Assembly: GCF_000744415.1 (NCBI RefSeq)
Contig: NZ_JQLW01000008.1
Span: forward strand, 186,001-250,000
Direction: 5' to 3'
Length of the DNA: 64,000 nucleotides
Source of the DNA: Ghiorsea bivora
Lineage (GTDB): Bacteria; Pseudomonadota; Zetaproteobacteria; Mariprofundales; Mariprofundaceae
Shown here: in pieces, positions 55,039-62,893 of the stretch
Position numbering within the stretch: the first letter of the stretch is position 1
Layout of the letters: each line of letters starts with the position of its first letter
Notes under the pieces: generated by a model
What the model saw: only the letters and a program-made list of their open reading frames with translations
Told to the model about the DNA's origin: nothing
The model's database searches: none
Made by a program: the position numbers and the translations under genes

Positions 55039-55678
55039 TTTTTTACGTGTTTTTTTTGTTGCGTTATTCATGCTGCAAGCCTGTTTGGTGCAAGCCTCAA
55101 CACAAAGTAACGCATTAGATAAAGGTTCAGCCTTGGGTGTTGCGCTGGAAAAATTGTCCGTATTACAAGGTTTTTCAGCAGATTTCGAGCAGGTTCTGAC
55201 GTATGCTGAGGGTGGAAAACGTGTTTATCTGGGGCAGTTGGCTGTGTTGCGCCCCGGTAAGTTTCGTTGGCATTATGTGAAACCTTATGAGCAACTTTAT
55301 GTGAGTAATGGTGATGGTATTTGGTTGTATGAGCCAGACTTGTTGCAAGCACAAAAGCTACAAGATTTGGGTGATGTCGACCCTATTGTGATGCAACTTC
55401 TGGATGGTCGAGTTAGTTTAGATGATGTACAAGTATTGCAGCATGAAAGTTTTGATGATGGGTTATCGAGTTGGCATGTGCGTATTGGAAGAAAAGAACA
55501 GCAGGTTGAAGTATGGTTGGGTGTGAAAGCGCAGCAATTGATATGGATTGAGAGTAGGGATATGTTATCTAATCGTAACCGACTTCACTTACAACATATG
55601 AAGCAAATACCACCTGCGGCAGAGATATTTGAGTTCACAGCACCTGAGGGTGTGGATGTGATTGGGGCAATAGAATGA
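55031..55678 (+). CDS. lolA: Outer-membrane lipoprotein carrier LolA
   Basis: 215 aa from ATG 55031 (AGCAGG just upstream; an ATG at 55016 is possible). Signal peptide MFNFLRVFFVALFMLQACLVQA, then FSADFEQVLTYAEGGKRVYLG, RPGKFRWHYVKPYEQLYVSNG (about 76-96) and DGIWLYEPDLLQAQ, the LolA pattern. It carries lipoproteins through the periplasm to LolB. Follows ftsK as in many proteobacteria. The stop overlaps the next ATG by 4 nt. Confidence 0.93.
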   Translation: MFNFLRVFFVALFMLQACLVQASTQSNALDKGSALGVALEKLSVLQGFSADFEQVLTYAEGGKRVYLGQLAVLRPGKFRWHYVKPYEQLYVSNGDGIWLYEPDLLQAQKLQDLGDVDPIVMQLLDGRVSLDDVQVLQHESFDDGLSSWHVRIGRKEQQVEVWLGVKAQQLIWIESRDMLSNRNRLHLQHMKQIPPAAEIFEFTAPEGVDVIGAIE

Positions 55679-56790
55679 AATTAGGTTTAAAAGTGTTGGG
55701 TGTTTGTGCCTGTGTATTGATGAATATGCAAAGTGTATCGGCAGCAGCATTGGCACATGATGATTTAACAGCAGTAGGTGCAGGTGCTGCCAATGCTATA
55801 GTGGCGGGTGCAGATGATATTTCAGCAGCGCTTTATAACCCTGCTGGATTGGCATGGCAGGAAGGTGTGCAAGCTTTGGTGGGAAGTCAATCCAATAGCC
55901 GTGGCATCAGTGGTGGGGCAGCGGGTTCTGGTGATGGTAATATGCGTGATTTGGGCGCGTTTGCGATATCGTGGTTGCCTGAAGGTGGAAGTTGGGGTGT
56001 GTCTGGTTCCATTGCAACACCATATATCGCACAAACGAACTGGAATAATCAGTTTACACAGGCTATTGGTCGCACAGATATACAATTTCAACGGTATAGT
56101 TTGGACACCTTTTACAGGGTTAATAATACACTTGGCATAGCTGCAGGCTTGGATATTTATGATACGGGCATAAGTTTGGCGAGTAATGCATCTTCATTTG
56201 CAGCTTCGGGTTGGAGTAATGTGGGTGGGCATATTGCAACACGTTGGCAGTTTATGCCTTTTTGGATGTTGGGGGTGACTTATCGCCAAGGTACAGATGT
56301 ATCGGTAAGTAATGGTGTGGGTGATACTTTTGCCATGACTTTGCCTGATGAGCTGAGTATAGCTGTGGCGCATGATTTGCTAGATGATGAAATACGGATT
56401 GAGCTTGCTGTGAAACGTAGCACATGGTCGTCTTTACAAGATTTAACAGTAGAAAATAATGGTATAATATTACAATCCTTGCCGACTAACCTTAAAGACA
56501 CCACGGATACGTCTTTGGGTTTAACGTGGTTTTGGCGAGAGCGTACCCAACTTCGGTTTGGTTACAGCTACCTTCAAGGTGCCAATGACTTGGCTGCTTA
56601 TCAGCCAGCCATTGCAGATTTAACAGGGCATAAGTTTACAGCAGGTTTTGGTGGAAAGACGTCTGGCATGCATTTGGATGTATCGGCAAGTTATGCGATT
56701 TATCCAAAAACTACGGTGACTGGTGTGAATGCAGATAGTTATAAAGATTCATTGCTGACATGGATGTTCACTTTAAGTAAGAAGTTCTAA
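55675..56790 (+). CDS. OmpP1/FadL-family outer-membrane protein
   Basis: 371 aa. A signal peptide (MKLGLKVLGVCACVLMNMQS to about AAA) and the FadL N-terminal motif GAANAIVAGADDISAALYNP followed by AGLAWQEG (about 37-64), then many amphipathic beta strands, ending SLLTWMFTLSKKF with a terminal Phe. These 14-strand channels move hydrophobic molecules such as fatty acids or hydrocarbons across the outer membrane. The substrate is unknown. Coupled to lolA by a 4-nt overlap. Confidence 0.88.
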   Translation: MKLGLKVLGVCACVLMNMQSVSAAALAHDDLTAVGAGAANAIVAGADDISAALYNPAGLAWQEGVQALVGSQSNSRGISGGAAGSGDGNMRDLGAFAISWLPEGGSWGVSGSIATPYIAQTNWNNQFTQAIGRTDIQFQRYSLDTFYRVNNTLGIAAGLDIYDTGISLASNASSFAASGWSNVGGHIATRWQFMPFWMLGVTYRQGTDVSVSNGVGDTFAMTLPDELSIAVAHDLLDDEIRIELAVKRSTWSSLQDLTVENNGIILQSLPTNLKDTTDTSLGLTWFWRERTQLRFGYSYLQGANDLAAYQPAIADLTGHKFTAGFGGKTSGMHLDVSASYAIYPKTTVTGVNADSYKDSLLTWMFTLSKKF

Positions 56791-56804
56791 GGCTATTTTT
56801 TTAC

Positions 56805-58109
56805 ATGAACATGGGTTTACCGGGGTTGCAACTTTCAGATGTTCAAGTGCCGCTTGCGCATAGACTTCGCCCAAGTTCATTACAAGAAGTGCAAGGACAA
56901 TTGGCTTGCACAGAACCTTCGGGTTGGTTTGCGCAAAGTGTTGCTGAAGGTAGAGCTATTTCCTGTATTTTTTGGGGGCCGCCGGGCGTGGGGAAAACAA
57001 CGCTGGCACGCATTATGGCAGAGCATGCCAATATGCCATTTGCCCAACTTTCGGCAGTATCTGCGGGAAAAAAGGAAGTACAAGCTGTGGTGGCGCAAGC
57101 CAAACAAACAGGGCGAACTTACCTTTTATTCTTAGATGAGATTCATCGTTTTAATAAAGCGCAGCAAGATGTTTTGCTGCCATATCTTGAAGATGGAACG
57201 CTAATATTGGTTGGTGCAACCACTGAAAACCCATCATTTACCTTAAATAACGCCTTATTATCACGTTGTCGCGTGATTGTGCTTAAGGCACTAAGCTGCG
57301 AAGCGGTGGCAAGAATTTTAAGCCACGGGATGACTGCGTTGCAAGATACGTCGCCTAAATTTGTCATGGATGAAGATGCCTTGTTATGGTTAGCACAAGC
57401 GGCAGATGGTGATGCGCGTTATGCCTTAAATGCTTTGGAAGCGATTTATGATGCGGGTAAAGATAAACACTGGATGTTGGCTGATGTTGAAAAACAGTGG
57501 CAGCGTAAACAAGCCAAATATGACCGTGATGGGGATAGTCATTATGACTTGATTTCTGCATTGCATAAGTCGATTCGTAGCTCGGATGCAGATGCTGCTG
57601 TGTATTGGTTGGCGCGTATGCTTGAAGGTGGTGAAGAGCCACTGTATTTAGCGCGGCGTTTGATTCGCATGGCAACAGAAGATATTGGTTTGGCGGACCC
57701 CAAAGCTTTAACTTTAGCTTTGGATGCGCAACGCATGTATGAAATAGTGGGTTCACCAGAAGGGGAGCAGGGTTTGTTTGAAGTGACCATTTATTTGGCA
57801 TTGGCTCCCAAAAGTAATGCTGCTTATATGGCTGAAAAAGCAGCCCGAAGATTGGCCAAAGAAACCCAACATTTAGATGTACCTACACACCTCAAAAATG
57901 CACCAACCAAACTGATGAAAAAGATTGGACATGGCGAGGGTTATCAGTATGCACATTATGAATCTGATGCGGTGGTGAGTCAAAAACATTTCCCTGATAC
58001 GATGGATGAGGTATGTTTGTTTGAACCTGTGGCGCGTGGTTTCGAAAAAACGCTAGCAGAGCGCAAGGCTTGGTTGCAAGCTAGGCGCGATGAAAAACGG
58101 AAGGGGTAA
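56805..58109 (+). CDS. rarA: Replication-associated recombination protein RarA (MgsA)
   Basis: 434 aa AAA+ clamp-loader relative. PLAHRLRPSSLQEVQGQ (family start), Walker A WGPPGVGKTTLARIMA (about 57-72), Walker B LFLDEIHRFNKAQQDVLLPY (about 106-125), sensor GATTENPSFTLNNALLSRC, and the C-terminal MgsA domain with YLARRLIRMATEDIGLADP and LPKKIGHGEGYQYAH-like residues. It acts at stalled forks. Begins 14 nt after the FadL-like gene. Confidence 0.96.
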   Translation: MNMGLPGLQLSDVQVPLAHRLRPSSLQEVQGQLACTEPSGWFAQSVAEGRAISCIFWGPPGVGKTTLARIMAEHANMPFAQLSAVSAGKKEVQAVVAQAKQTGRTYLLFLDEIHRFNKAQQDVLLPYLEDGTLILVGATTENPSFTLNNALLSRCRVIVLKALSCEAVARILSHGMTALQDTSPKFVMDEDALLWLAQAADGDARYALNALEAIYDAGKDKHWMLADVEKQWQRKQAKYDRDGDSHYDLISALHKSIRSSDADAAVYWLARMLEGGEEPLYLARRLIRMATEDIGLADPKALTLALDAQRMYEIVGSPEGEQGLFEVTIYLALAPKSNAAYMAEKAARRLAKETQHLDVPTHLKNAPTKLMKKIGHGEGYQYAHYESDAVVSQKHFPDTMDEVCLFEPVARGFEKTLAERKAWLQARRDEKRKG

Positions 58110-58115
58110 GGTTAT

Positions 58116-58490
58116 ATGTTAAAACAAGTTGCTGCTATTGCTCTGGGTGCATCCATGGGTGCGGTATGCCGCTGGTGGGTGGTCTTACTTATGCAACGCT
58201 GGTTTGGCACAGCTTATCCATGGGCAACCTTGTTGGTGAATGCCGCAGGTAGTTTTGTACTTGGATTTTTGGTGATTTGGTTTTTGGATAAAACTCATTT
58301 GAGTGACTTGTTACGTTTATTGTTAACGGTTGGTTTCTTAGGTTCATTCACGACCTTTTCTACATTTTCAGTTGAAACTGTACGTTTGATAGAGCTAGGT
58401 TCAATTGGTGAAAGCCTTGTGCATACGGTAGGTTCAGTCGTTCTTTGTATTACCATGGCATGGTTGGGTATGTTGTTGGCAAAGGCATAA
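58116..58490 (+). CDS. crcB: Fluoride channel CrcB/Fluc
   Basis: 124 aa, four helices. LGASMGAVCRWWVV, the Asn in TLLVNAAGSFVLGFL (about 42-56) and the conserved GFLGSFTTFSTFSVET (about 68-83), which lines the pore. It exports toxic fluoride as a dimer. No fluoride riboswitch is seen upstream; it sits 6 nt after rarA in a long operon. Confidence 0.95.
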   Translation: MLKQVAAIALGASMGAVCRWWVVLLMQRWFGTAYPWATLLVNAAGSFVLGFLVIWFLDKTHLSDLLRLLLTVGFLGSFTTFSTFSVETVRLIELGSIGESLVHTVGSVVLCITMAWLGMLLAKA

Positions 58491-58547
58491 ATAGAAACAT
58501 TCGGCTTTGATACATTTTAGGTTTTCAGCATGACGTTGGGAGGGAAT

Positions 58548-59843
58548 ATGCAGGAAGGACGATTAGCATCTCAGTTTGAACTTACATTAGCATCCTATGT
58601 ACGAAAATTACTTGGCATTTCGATTGTGATTGTGGTTGGTTTTTGCATTTATCACGCCATGGAAGGGAAAAAAGCGCAAGCGATAGTCGAGGCGATAATG
58701 GTTGTTGCTTATAGCATTGCATTGGTTGTTGTTCGTGATTCCCGCAATGTGAAATATGTGATGCATGTGATTATGGGAGTAGGGCTACTGGGTTTACTGT
58801 TAAATATGCGAGAAGAAACCAATGCGGCAATGTGGTTGGGTACACTGATTGTTGCAGCTTTTGCTTTGTTTGAAAAGAAACAAGGCATGTATTGGGTTAT
58901 TATCGTGAATGTGAGTGTGTTTATCTATATGCTCATGGATAGTTTGCGTGAAGTGCCTGCATACCCTTTATACTTTTCGGCTAATGTTGTGTTAAGCTGC
59001 TTATGGTTAAGTATGATTGCATTTTTTGCCTATCGGAATTCGAGAGAGCAACATGAGTGGACGTTGGAAGAAGAAACCGAGCGCGAGCGAAAGGCTATGG
59101 CGAAAACCTTAGCTGGCGGTATGGCACATGTGATGAATAATGAAATGTTGGCTATTGTTGGTCGGCTCGAATGCCTTCAGTTTCGCTTAAATCGTAAAGA
59201 AGATGCCAATGAATTAGAAGAAATTATTGAGTTGGCGATGAAAGTTAGTGAACATGGTAACCGTTTGGCGCTGTATGCACAGCCAGGCCATGAGCAAAAG
59301 CAGCGTATTCATTTGTATGATATATGTATGGCTGTGGTTAAACAATATGGAAAAAGTTTACCTCGTGAGATTGAAATTAAACTCAAACAACCCGAGTTTT
59401 TTATGCAATGTTTTGGTGATGAAGTGCAAATCGCACAAGCTTTGGCGCAAACTATAGAGAATGCAAAAGATGCCATTGCTGAGCGTTGGAAACAGCGTGG
59501 GCGGGTAAACCATGGTCATATTGCAATTTCGTTTCAACAAGAATCTATTGAGCGAGGTAGGGACAATACCTTGCAACCAGGGCAATATGTATTGATAACC
59601 ATTGCTGATGATGGTTGGGGTGTTCCAGAAGATATGCAGGATAAAATTTTCAAACCGTTTTCAACTTCAAAACTTGCTGGGCGAGGTTTGGGGCTTGCCG
59701 TGGTACAAAGTATTGTACAACGCCATGGTGGGCAAGTGAGTTTTGAGAGTGATGTGGGCAAGGGGAGTTTGTTTCATATTTGGTTGCCTATGGATTCAGG
59801 TACTGCGTCGAGTTTGAAATCGGCGGTTTCAAGTTCCAAATGA
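58548..59843 (+). CDS. Membrane sensor histidine kinase without receiver
   Basis: 431 aa. Start at ATG 58548, preceded by GGGAGG. About six N-terminal helices (residues 20-160) with no large outer loop, then His194 in LAGGMAHVMNNEMLAIVG, an unusual HisKA with MNNEM where most relatives read FNN-L, and an ATPase domain with NAKDAIAER, DDGWGVPEDM and GRGLGLAVVQSIVQRHGG. It is a paralogue-type relative of the kinase at 38381 but has no receiver or PAS domain. Partner regulator unknown. Confidence 0.9.
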   Translation: MQEGRLASQFELTLASYVRKLLGISIVIVVGFCIYHAMEGKKAQAIVEAIMVVAYSIALVVVRDSRNVKYVMHVIMGVGLLGLLLNMREETNAAMWLGTLIVAAFALFEKKQGMYWVIIVNVSVFIYMLMDSLREVPAYPLYFSANVVLSCLWLSMIAFFAYRNSREQHEWTLEEETERERKAMAKTLAGGMAHVMNNEMLAIVGRLECLQFRLNRKEDANELEEIIELAMKVSEHGNRLALYAQPGHEQKQRIHLYDICMAVVKQYGKSLPREIEIKLKQPEFFMQCFGDEVQIAQALAQTIENAKDAIAERWKQRGRVNHGHIAISFQQESIERGRDNTLQPGQYVLITIADDGWGVPEDMQDKIFKPFSTSKLAGRGLGLAVVQSIVQRHGGQVSFESDVGKGSLFHIWLPMDSGTASSLKSAVSSSK

Positions 59844-59887
59844 CCTGCTTCTGTCGGTGGAGTTAACACTCATAACGTTTGTGATAG

Positions 59888-60487
59888 TTATTGTTGTATT
59901 CGGAATACCACAGCTAATGAATAACTCCCATCATTTAAGGGTAGAGCATTTAAGTTTGTTAAGCCCTTTCTTGCAGCGCGGTCTAGCGTGGCATAACCTG
60001 TGGAGGCAAGCATGGTCACTTGTTTGATGCTTTGCTTGTTAATATCGAGCTTAAACTCAGCTTTGCCTTGTAAACCTCGTCGCCTAGCTTGTTTGGGATA
60101 CTGAATATGGCTTAAAATGACCTGTTGTACACGATGGGGCACAGGTATGACTTGTACTGTATTGGTGCTCTTGTGTTGTGGGTTATTTTCTCTTTTTTCT
60201 TGTTGCTTCGGAGCTATGTTAGTAGCTTTTTTTGCGATAGATGTGTGGTGTATGTTTCTACTTTCTTGAGGTGTAGCAAATACAGGTGTGATTTTTTCTT
60301 TCTTGTGTTGTGTTGCTTCCTGCGCTGTGTTTTGCGCTTGTTGTGGCAAAATAATGACTTGTATGGGTGAGGCTTTTGAAGTTTCGTTTTGTTTGGTGTG
60401 TGGATGAATATATAAAAAAATAAGGCTATGCACACCCAAGGCGACACATAGTGCCAACCCAAGTGAAACATAGCCTTGTTTATACAT
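59888..60487 (-). CDS. TonB-family energy-transducing protein
   Basis: 199 aa. An N-terminal helix (about 8-24, SLGLALCVALGVHSLIFLYI), a Lys/Gln/Thr-rich periplasmic linker (poor in Pro, unlike E. coli TonB), and a C-terminal TonB domain (HIQYPKQARRRGLQGKAEF, about 129-147, then STGYATLDRAARKGL). It links ExbBD to outer-membrane receptors. Its ATG overlaps the TAA of btuB (TAATG), so it probably serves that receptor. exbB and exbD are not in the window. Confidence 0.88.
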   Translation of the reverse strand: MYKQGYVSLGLALCVALGVHSLIFLYIHPHTKQNETSKASPIQVIILPQQAQNTAQEATQHKKEKITPVFATPQESRNIHHTSIAKKATNIAPKQQEKRENNPQHKSTNTVQVIPVPHRVQQVILSHIQYPKQARRRGLQGKAEFKLDINKQSIKQVTMLASTGYATLDRAARKGLTNLNALPLNDGSYSLAVVFRIQQ

Positions 60488-62379
60488 TAGAGGTTCGCGT
60501 TAACACCAAGATAGGTTGTTCTTCCTGCAACCGCATAACCTGATACTTCTTCATAGACACGGTCTTGTAAGTTTTCAGCCCTAAAGTTCACTTTCCAAAT
60601 GTTATTCACAGTATAACTCATACGTAAATCTGTTTTGTTATACGCATCAAGAGTTTGGGTGTTTGCACCATCAGAGAAACGTTTACCAACAACTTGGTAT
60701 TGTACTTCTGCATGAAGCCCTGAAACATCAGTGCCCAGCGTGATACTACCTGAATCTTGCGCTCTGCGTGCTAACCATAGACCAGTCGTATCATCAGTTG
60801 CATCCAAAGTTGTCCAGTTGGCGCGAATAAAACCAAGTGTATGACGAACGCTTGCGCTTAACTCTGTGCCTTTGGTTGTAGCTTCACCAACATTACTTGG
60901 GCTATAAAAGAAGTTGGCATCGGGTGCCCACACAATCAAATCTTTATAGCGTGTGTTGAAATAAACCACGCCAATATTATAACTTAATACATCAGCTTGA
61001 ACCTTATAGTTCAAACCAATATCCCAACCTTTGCTGGTTTCAGGTTTAAGGTTTGCATTACCCGCAGAAAATGCAGATGCAGGATAATACAAATCATTGA
61101 TGGATGGTGCTTTAAAACCCGTGCCGTAGTTGGCGCTCACACTAAACGTTTCATTGGCATGAAACACACTGCCAAGTTTATAGGTGCTTTGGTTGCTGCT
61201 CACAGAGTTTTTATCATAACGAACAGATGCATTGATATCAATACGATCAAAGTTGTTGGCAAAGGATGCAAATAGCGCTTGTTGTGTCATTGTTTCATCA
61301 AAACCAGCGCTGGTGCTTTTACCATTGTCTTTGTGAACATCTAAACCAAACAATACCGATGTTGTGTTGAGGTCGAGATGATTTTGCCAAGTCAGTTGGT
61401 CAATTGTAGTTTTAAAATCAGAGTTGTTAAAAGAGCCTGGTGCAGGGTCGGTGCCGACCACATCATCGGTAGAACGCGATACTTGCAATGTGCTCTCAAA
61501 AGTATCTGAAAATGGATATACAACTTTAACGCTGCTTACATTTTGTTTGGTTTTTTGGGTGTAATTTAATATGTCACCAAGGTCAAAAGCGAAGGTGTTA
61601 GAATTAAATACAAAACCATCCAAATCGGTTGTGCCTGTCACATTGCGCACACTTAGTGCAATATCAGCATCACCAGCTTGAAAACCAACACGCCCTGATA
61701 ATGTGGTGCGTTTGTAAGGATCAGCTTCTGTACCCACAGCCGCCACTGAAAAACCATCTGTGCTTAAAGTGTCCGCTGATAATGCGTAAGTTACACCGTT
61801 ATCCGTACCACCTTGCACAGATACGCCACCTGATTTGGTGCCATATGTTCCTGCTTCTGCAAACACTTGTGTTTGCAGACCTTTTTTGCCCGAACGGGTG
61901 AAAATTTGAATCACACCTGCCATGGCATCCGCACCATAAAGTGAAGACTGTGCGCCGCGCACAATTTCAATACGCTCAATATCAGCTGTTGAAATATTTG
62001 CCCAATCAAAGCTACCAAGTGTAACAGAACCAACGCGTACACCATCAATCAAGACCAATGTATGACCGCTATTGCCACCGCGAAGGAATACGGAAGTGCT
62101 TTTACCCAAACCACCATTGGAAGCCACATCAATGCCCGCTTGTGTGCGTAAAATATCAGCGACTGTGTTTGCTTGTGATGCTTCAATGTCTTCTCTTGAA
62201 ATGACTGTAGTATCAGCACTTACATTGGCTGGGTTTTCAGCAATACGTCCAGCTGTCACCACCAAGGGTGATAAGCCATCTGCATGTGCAGATACAGACA
62301 TCACTTGTGATGCTAAGACACCGATAAGTGCTGTTTGTTTTAATGTTTTTATGTTGAAGGGGTTCAATGTTTTCTCCAT
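60487..62379 (-). CDS. btuB: TonB-dependent cobalamin receptor BtuB
   Basis: 630 aa. Start at 62379 (MEKTLNPFNIKTLKQTALIG), since an earlier in-frame ATG at 62610 would lie in the riboswitch. Signal peptide ends near SAHA, then a TonB box (SPLVVTAGR), the plug domain (VADILRTQAGIDVASNGGLG, VFLRGGNSGHTLVLIDGVRV, ERIEIVRGAQSSLYGADAMA) and a 22-strand barrel ending with TYLGVNANL. The riboswitch upstream makes B12 uptake the best call. First gene of the btuB-TonB unit. Confidence 0.93.
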   Translation of the reverse strand: MEKTLNPFNIKTLKQTALIGVLASQVMSVSAHADGLSPLVVTAGRIAENPANVSADTTVISREDIEASQANTVADILRTQAGIDVASNGGLGKSTSVFLRGGNSGHTLVLIDGVRVGSVTLGSFDWANISTADIERIEIVRGAQSSLYGADAMAGVIQIFTRSGKKGLQTQVFAEAGTYGTKSGGVSVQGGTDNGVTYALSADTLSTDGFSVAAVGTEADPYKRTTLSGRVGFQAGDADIALSVRNVTGTTDLDGFVFNSNTFAFDLGDILNYTQKTKQNVSSVKVVYPFSDTFESTLQVSRSTDDVVGTDPAPGSFNNSDFKTTIDQLTWQNHLDLNTTSVLFGLDVHKDNGKSTSAGFDETMTQQALFASFANNFDRIDINASVRYDKNSVSSNQSTYKLGSVFHANETFSVSANYGTGFKAPSINDLYYPASAFSAGNANLKPETSKGWDIGLNYKVQADVLSYNIGVVYFNTRYKDLIVWAPDANFFYSPSNVGEATTKGTELSASVRHTLGFIRANWTTLDATDDTTGLWLARRAQDSGSITLGTDVSGLHAEVQYQVVGKRFSDGANTQTLDAYNKTDLRMSYTVNNIWKVNFRAENLQDRVYEEVSGYAVAGRTTYLGVNANL

Positions 62380-62380
62380 T

Positions 62381-62395
62381 TGCGCCCGCCGCGCA
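62381..62395 (-). promoter_or_regulatory. Small hairpin over the btuB ribosome-binding site
   Basis: On the transcript TGCGC-GGCGG-GCGCA forms a 5-bp stem directly before the ATG (one base between). The only purine-rich candidate for ribosome binding, GGCGGGCG, lies in it. Such sequestration is common in cobalamin riboswitch control. Confidence 0.4.
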
Positions 62396-62529
62396 TGTTC
62401 ATGTTTGCGGTTAAGACCAGTTGGAGAGTTGAGGTGATAGAAAGCCGTTTGAAAGATGCAAAACAGAAGACCACCGACCTGCCTCCCACCGAGACTTAAT
62501 CCGTTTTGAAATCTATAGATTTCGTGTTT

Positions 62530-62705
62530 TAGGCCGGTCTCCTGGCTTGCCTTCATCCTTGGTTGTTTCTGCCTTCCCAGTTTTATTGAAACCAGTGGCG
62601 TTTTAAACAACTTCGTCAGACTTACAGTAGCGGGGGCTGCGTTAGATTCTCACTAACTTCCCGTTTCACTCTTTGGGTATCAAAACCCGCCGAGCACCTA
62701 TAACG
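62530..62705 (-). promoter_or_regulatory. Cobalamin (AdoCbl) riboswitch
   Basis: Upstream of btuB on the minus strand. It has the conserved blocks GGTGCTCGGCGGG, AACGGGAA, CAGCCCCCGCTACTGTAA, the B12 box GCCACTG (62593-62599) and GAAGGCAAGCCAGGAGACC, with GCCAGGAGACCGGCC at 62532-62546. When B12 binds, the receptor is shut off. A possible promoter TTGAAT-N17-TGCTAT lies near 62745-62780 on the minus strand. Ends are approximate. Confidence 0.95.
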
Positions 62706-62893
62706 CGGCGAACGATACTGCCTGTTATAAATATGTCTACCCATAGCATTTGACACCCCCTAATAATTCAACCACGCTGCCCACATCAAAAGATTAAAGG
62801 AAATCACAAATACTTAAGAAGGTAATACAAGAATGAATGAACAAGTATAAAGTCTTACCCAATAATGTGAAAATTAACTAACGAGTGTAAATC

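Noticed and set aside
58100-58116. Fluoride riboswitch before crcB
   Set aside because: There are only 6 nt between rarA and crcB, and no crcB-motif sequence.
62380-62610. BtuB N-terminal extension to the ATG at 62610
   Set aside because: It would translate through the riboswitch, and the signal peptide would be internal.
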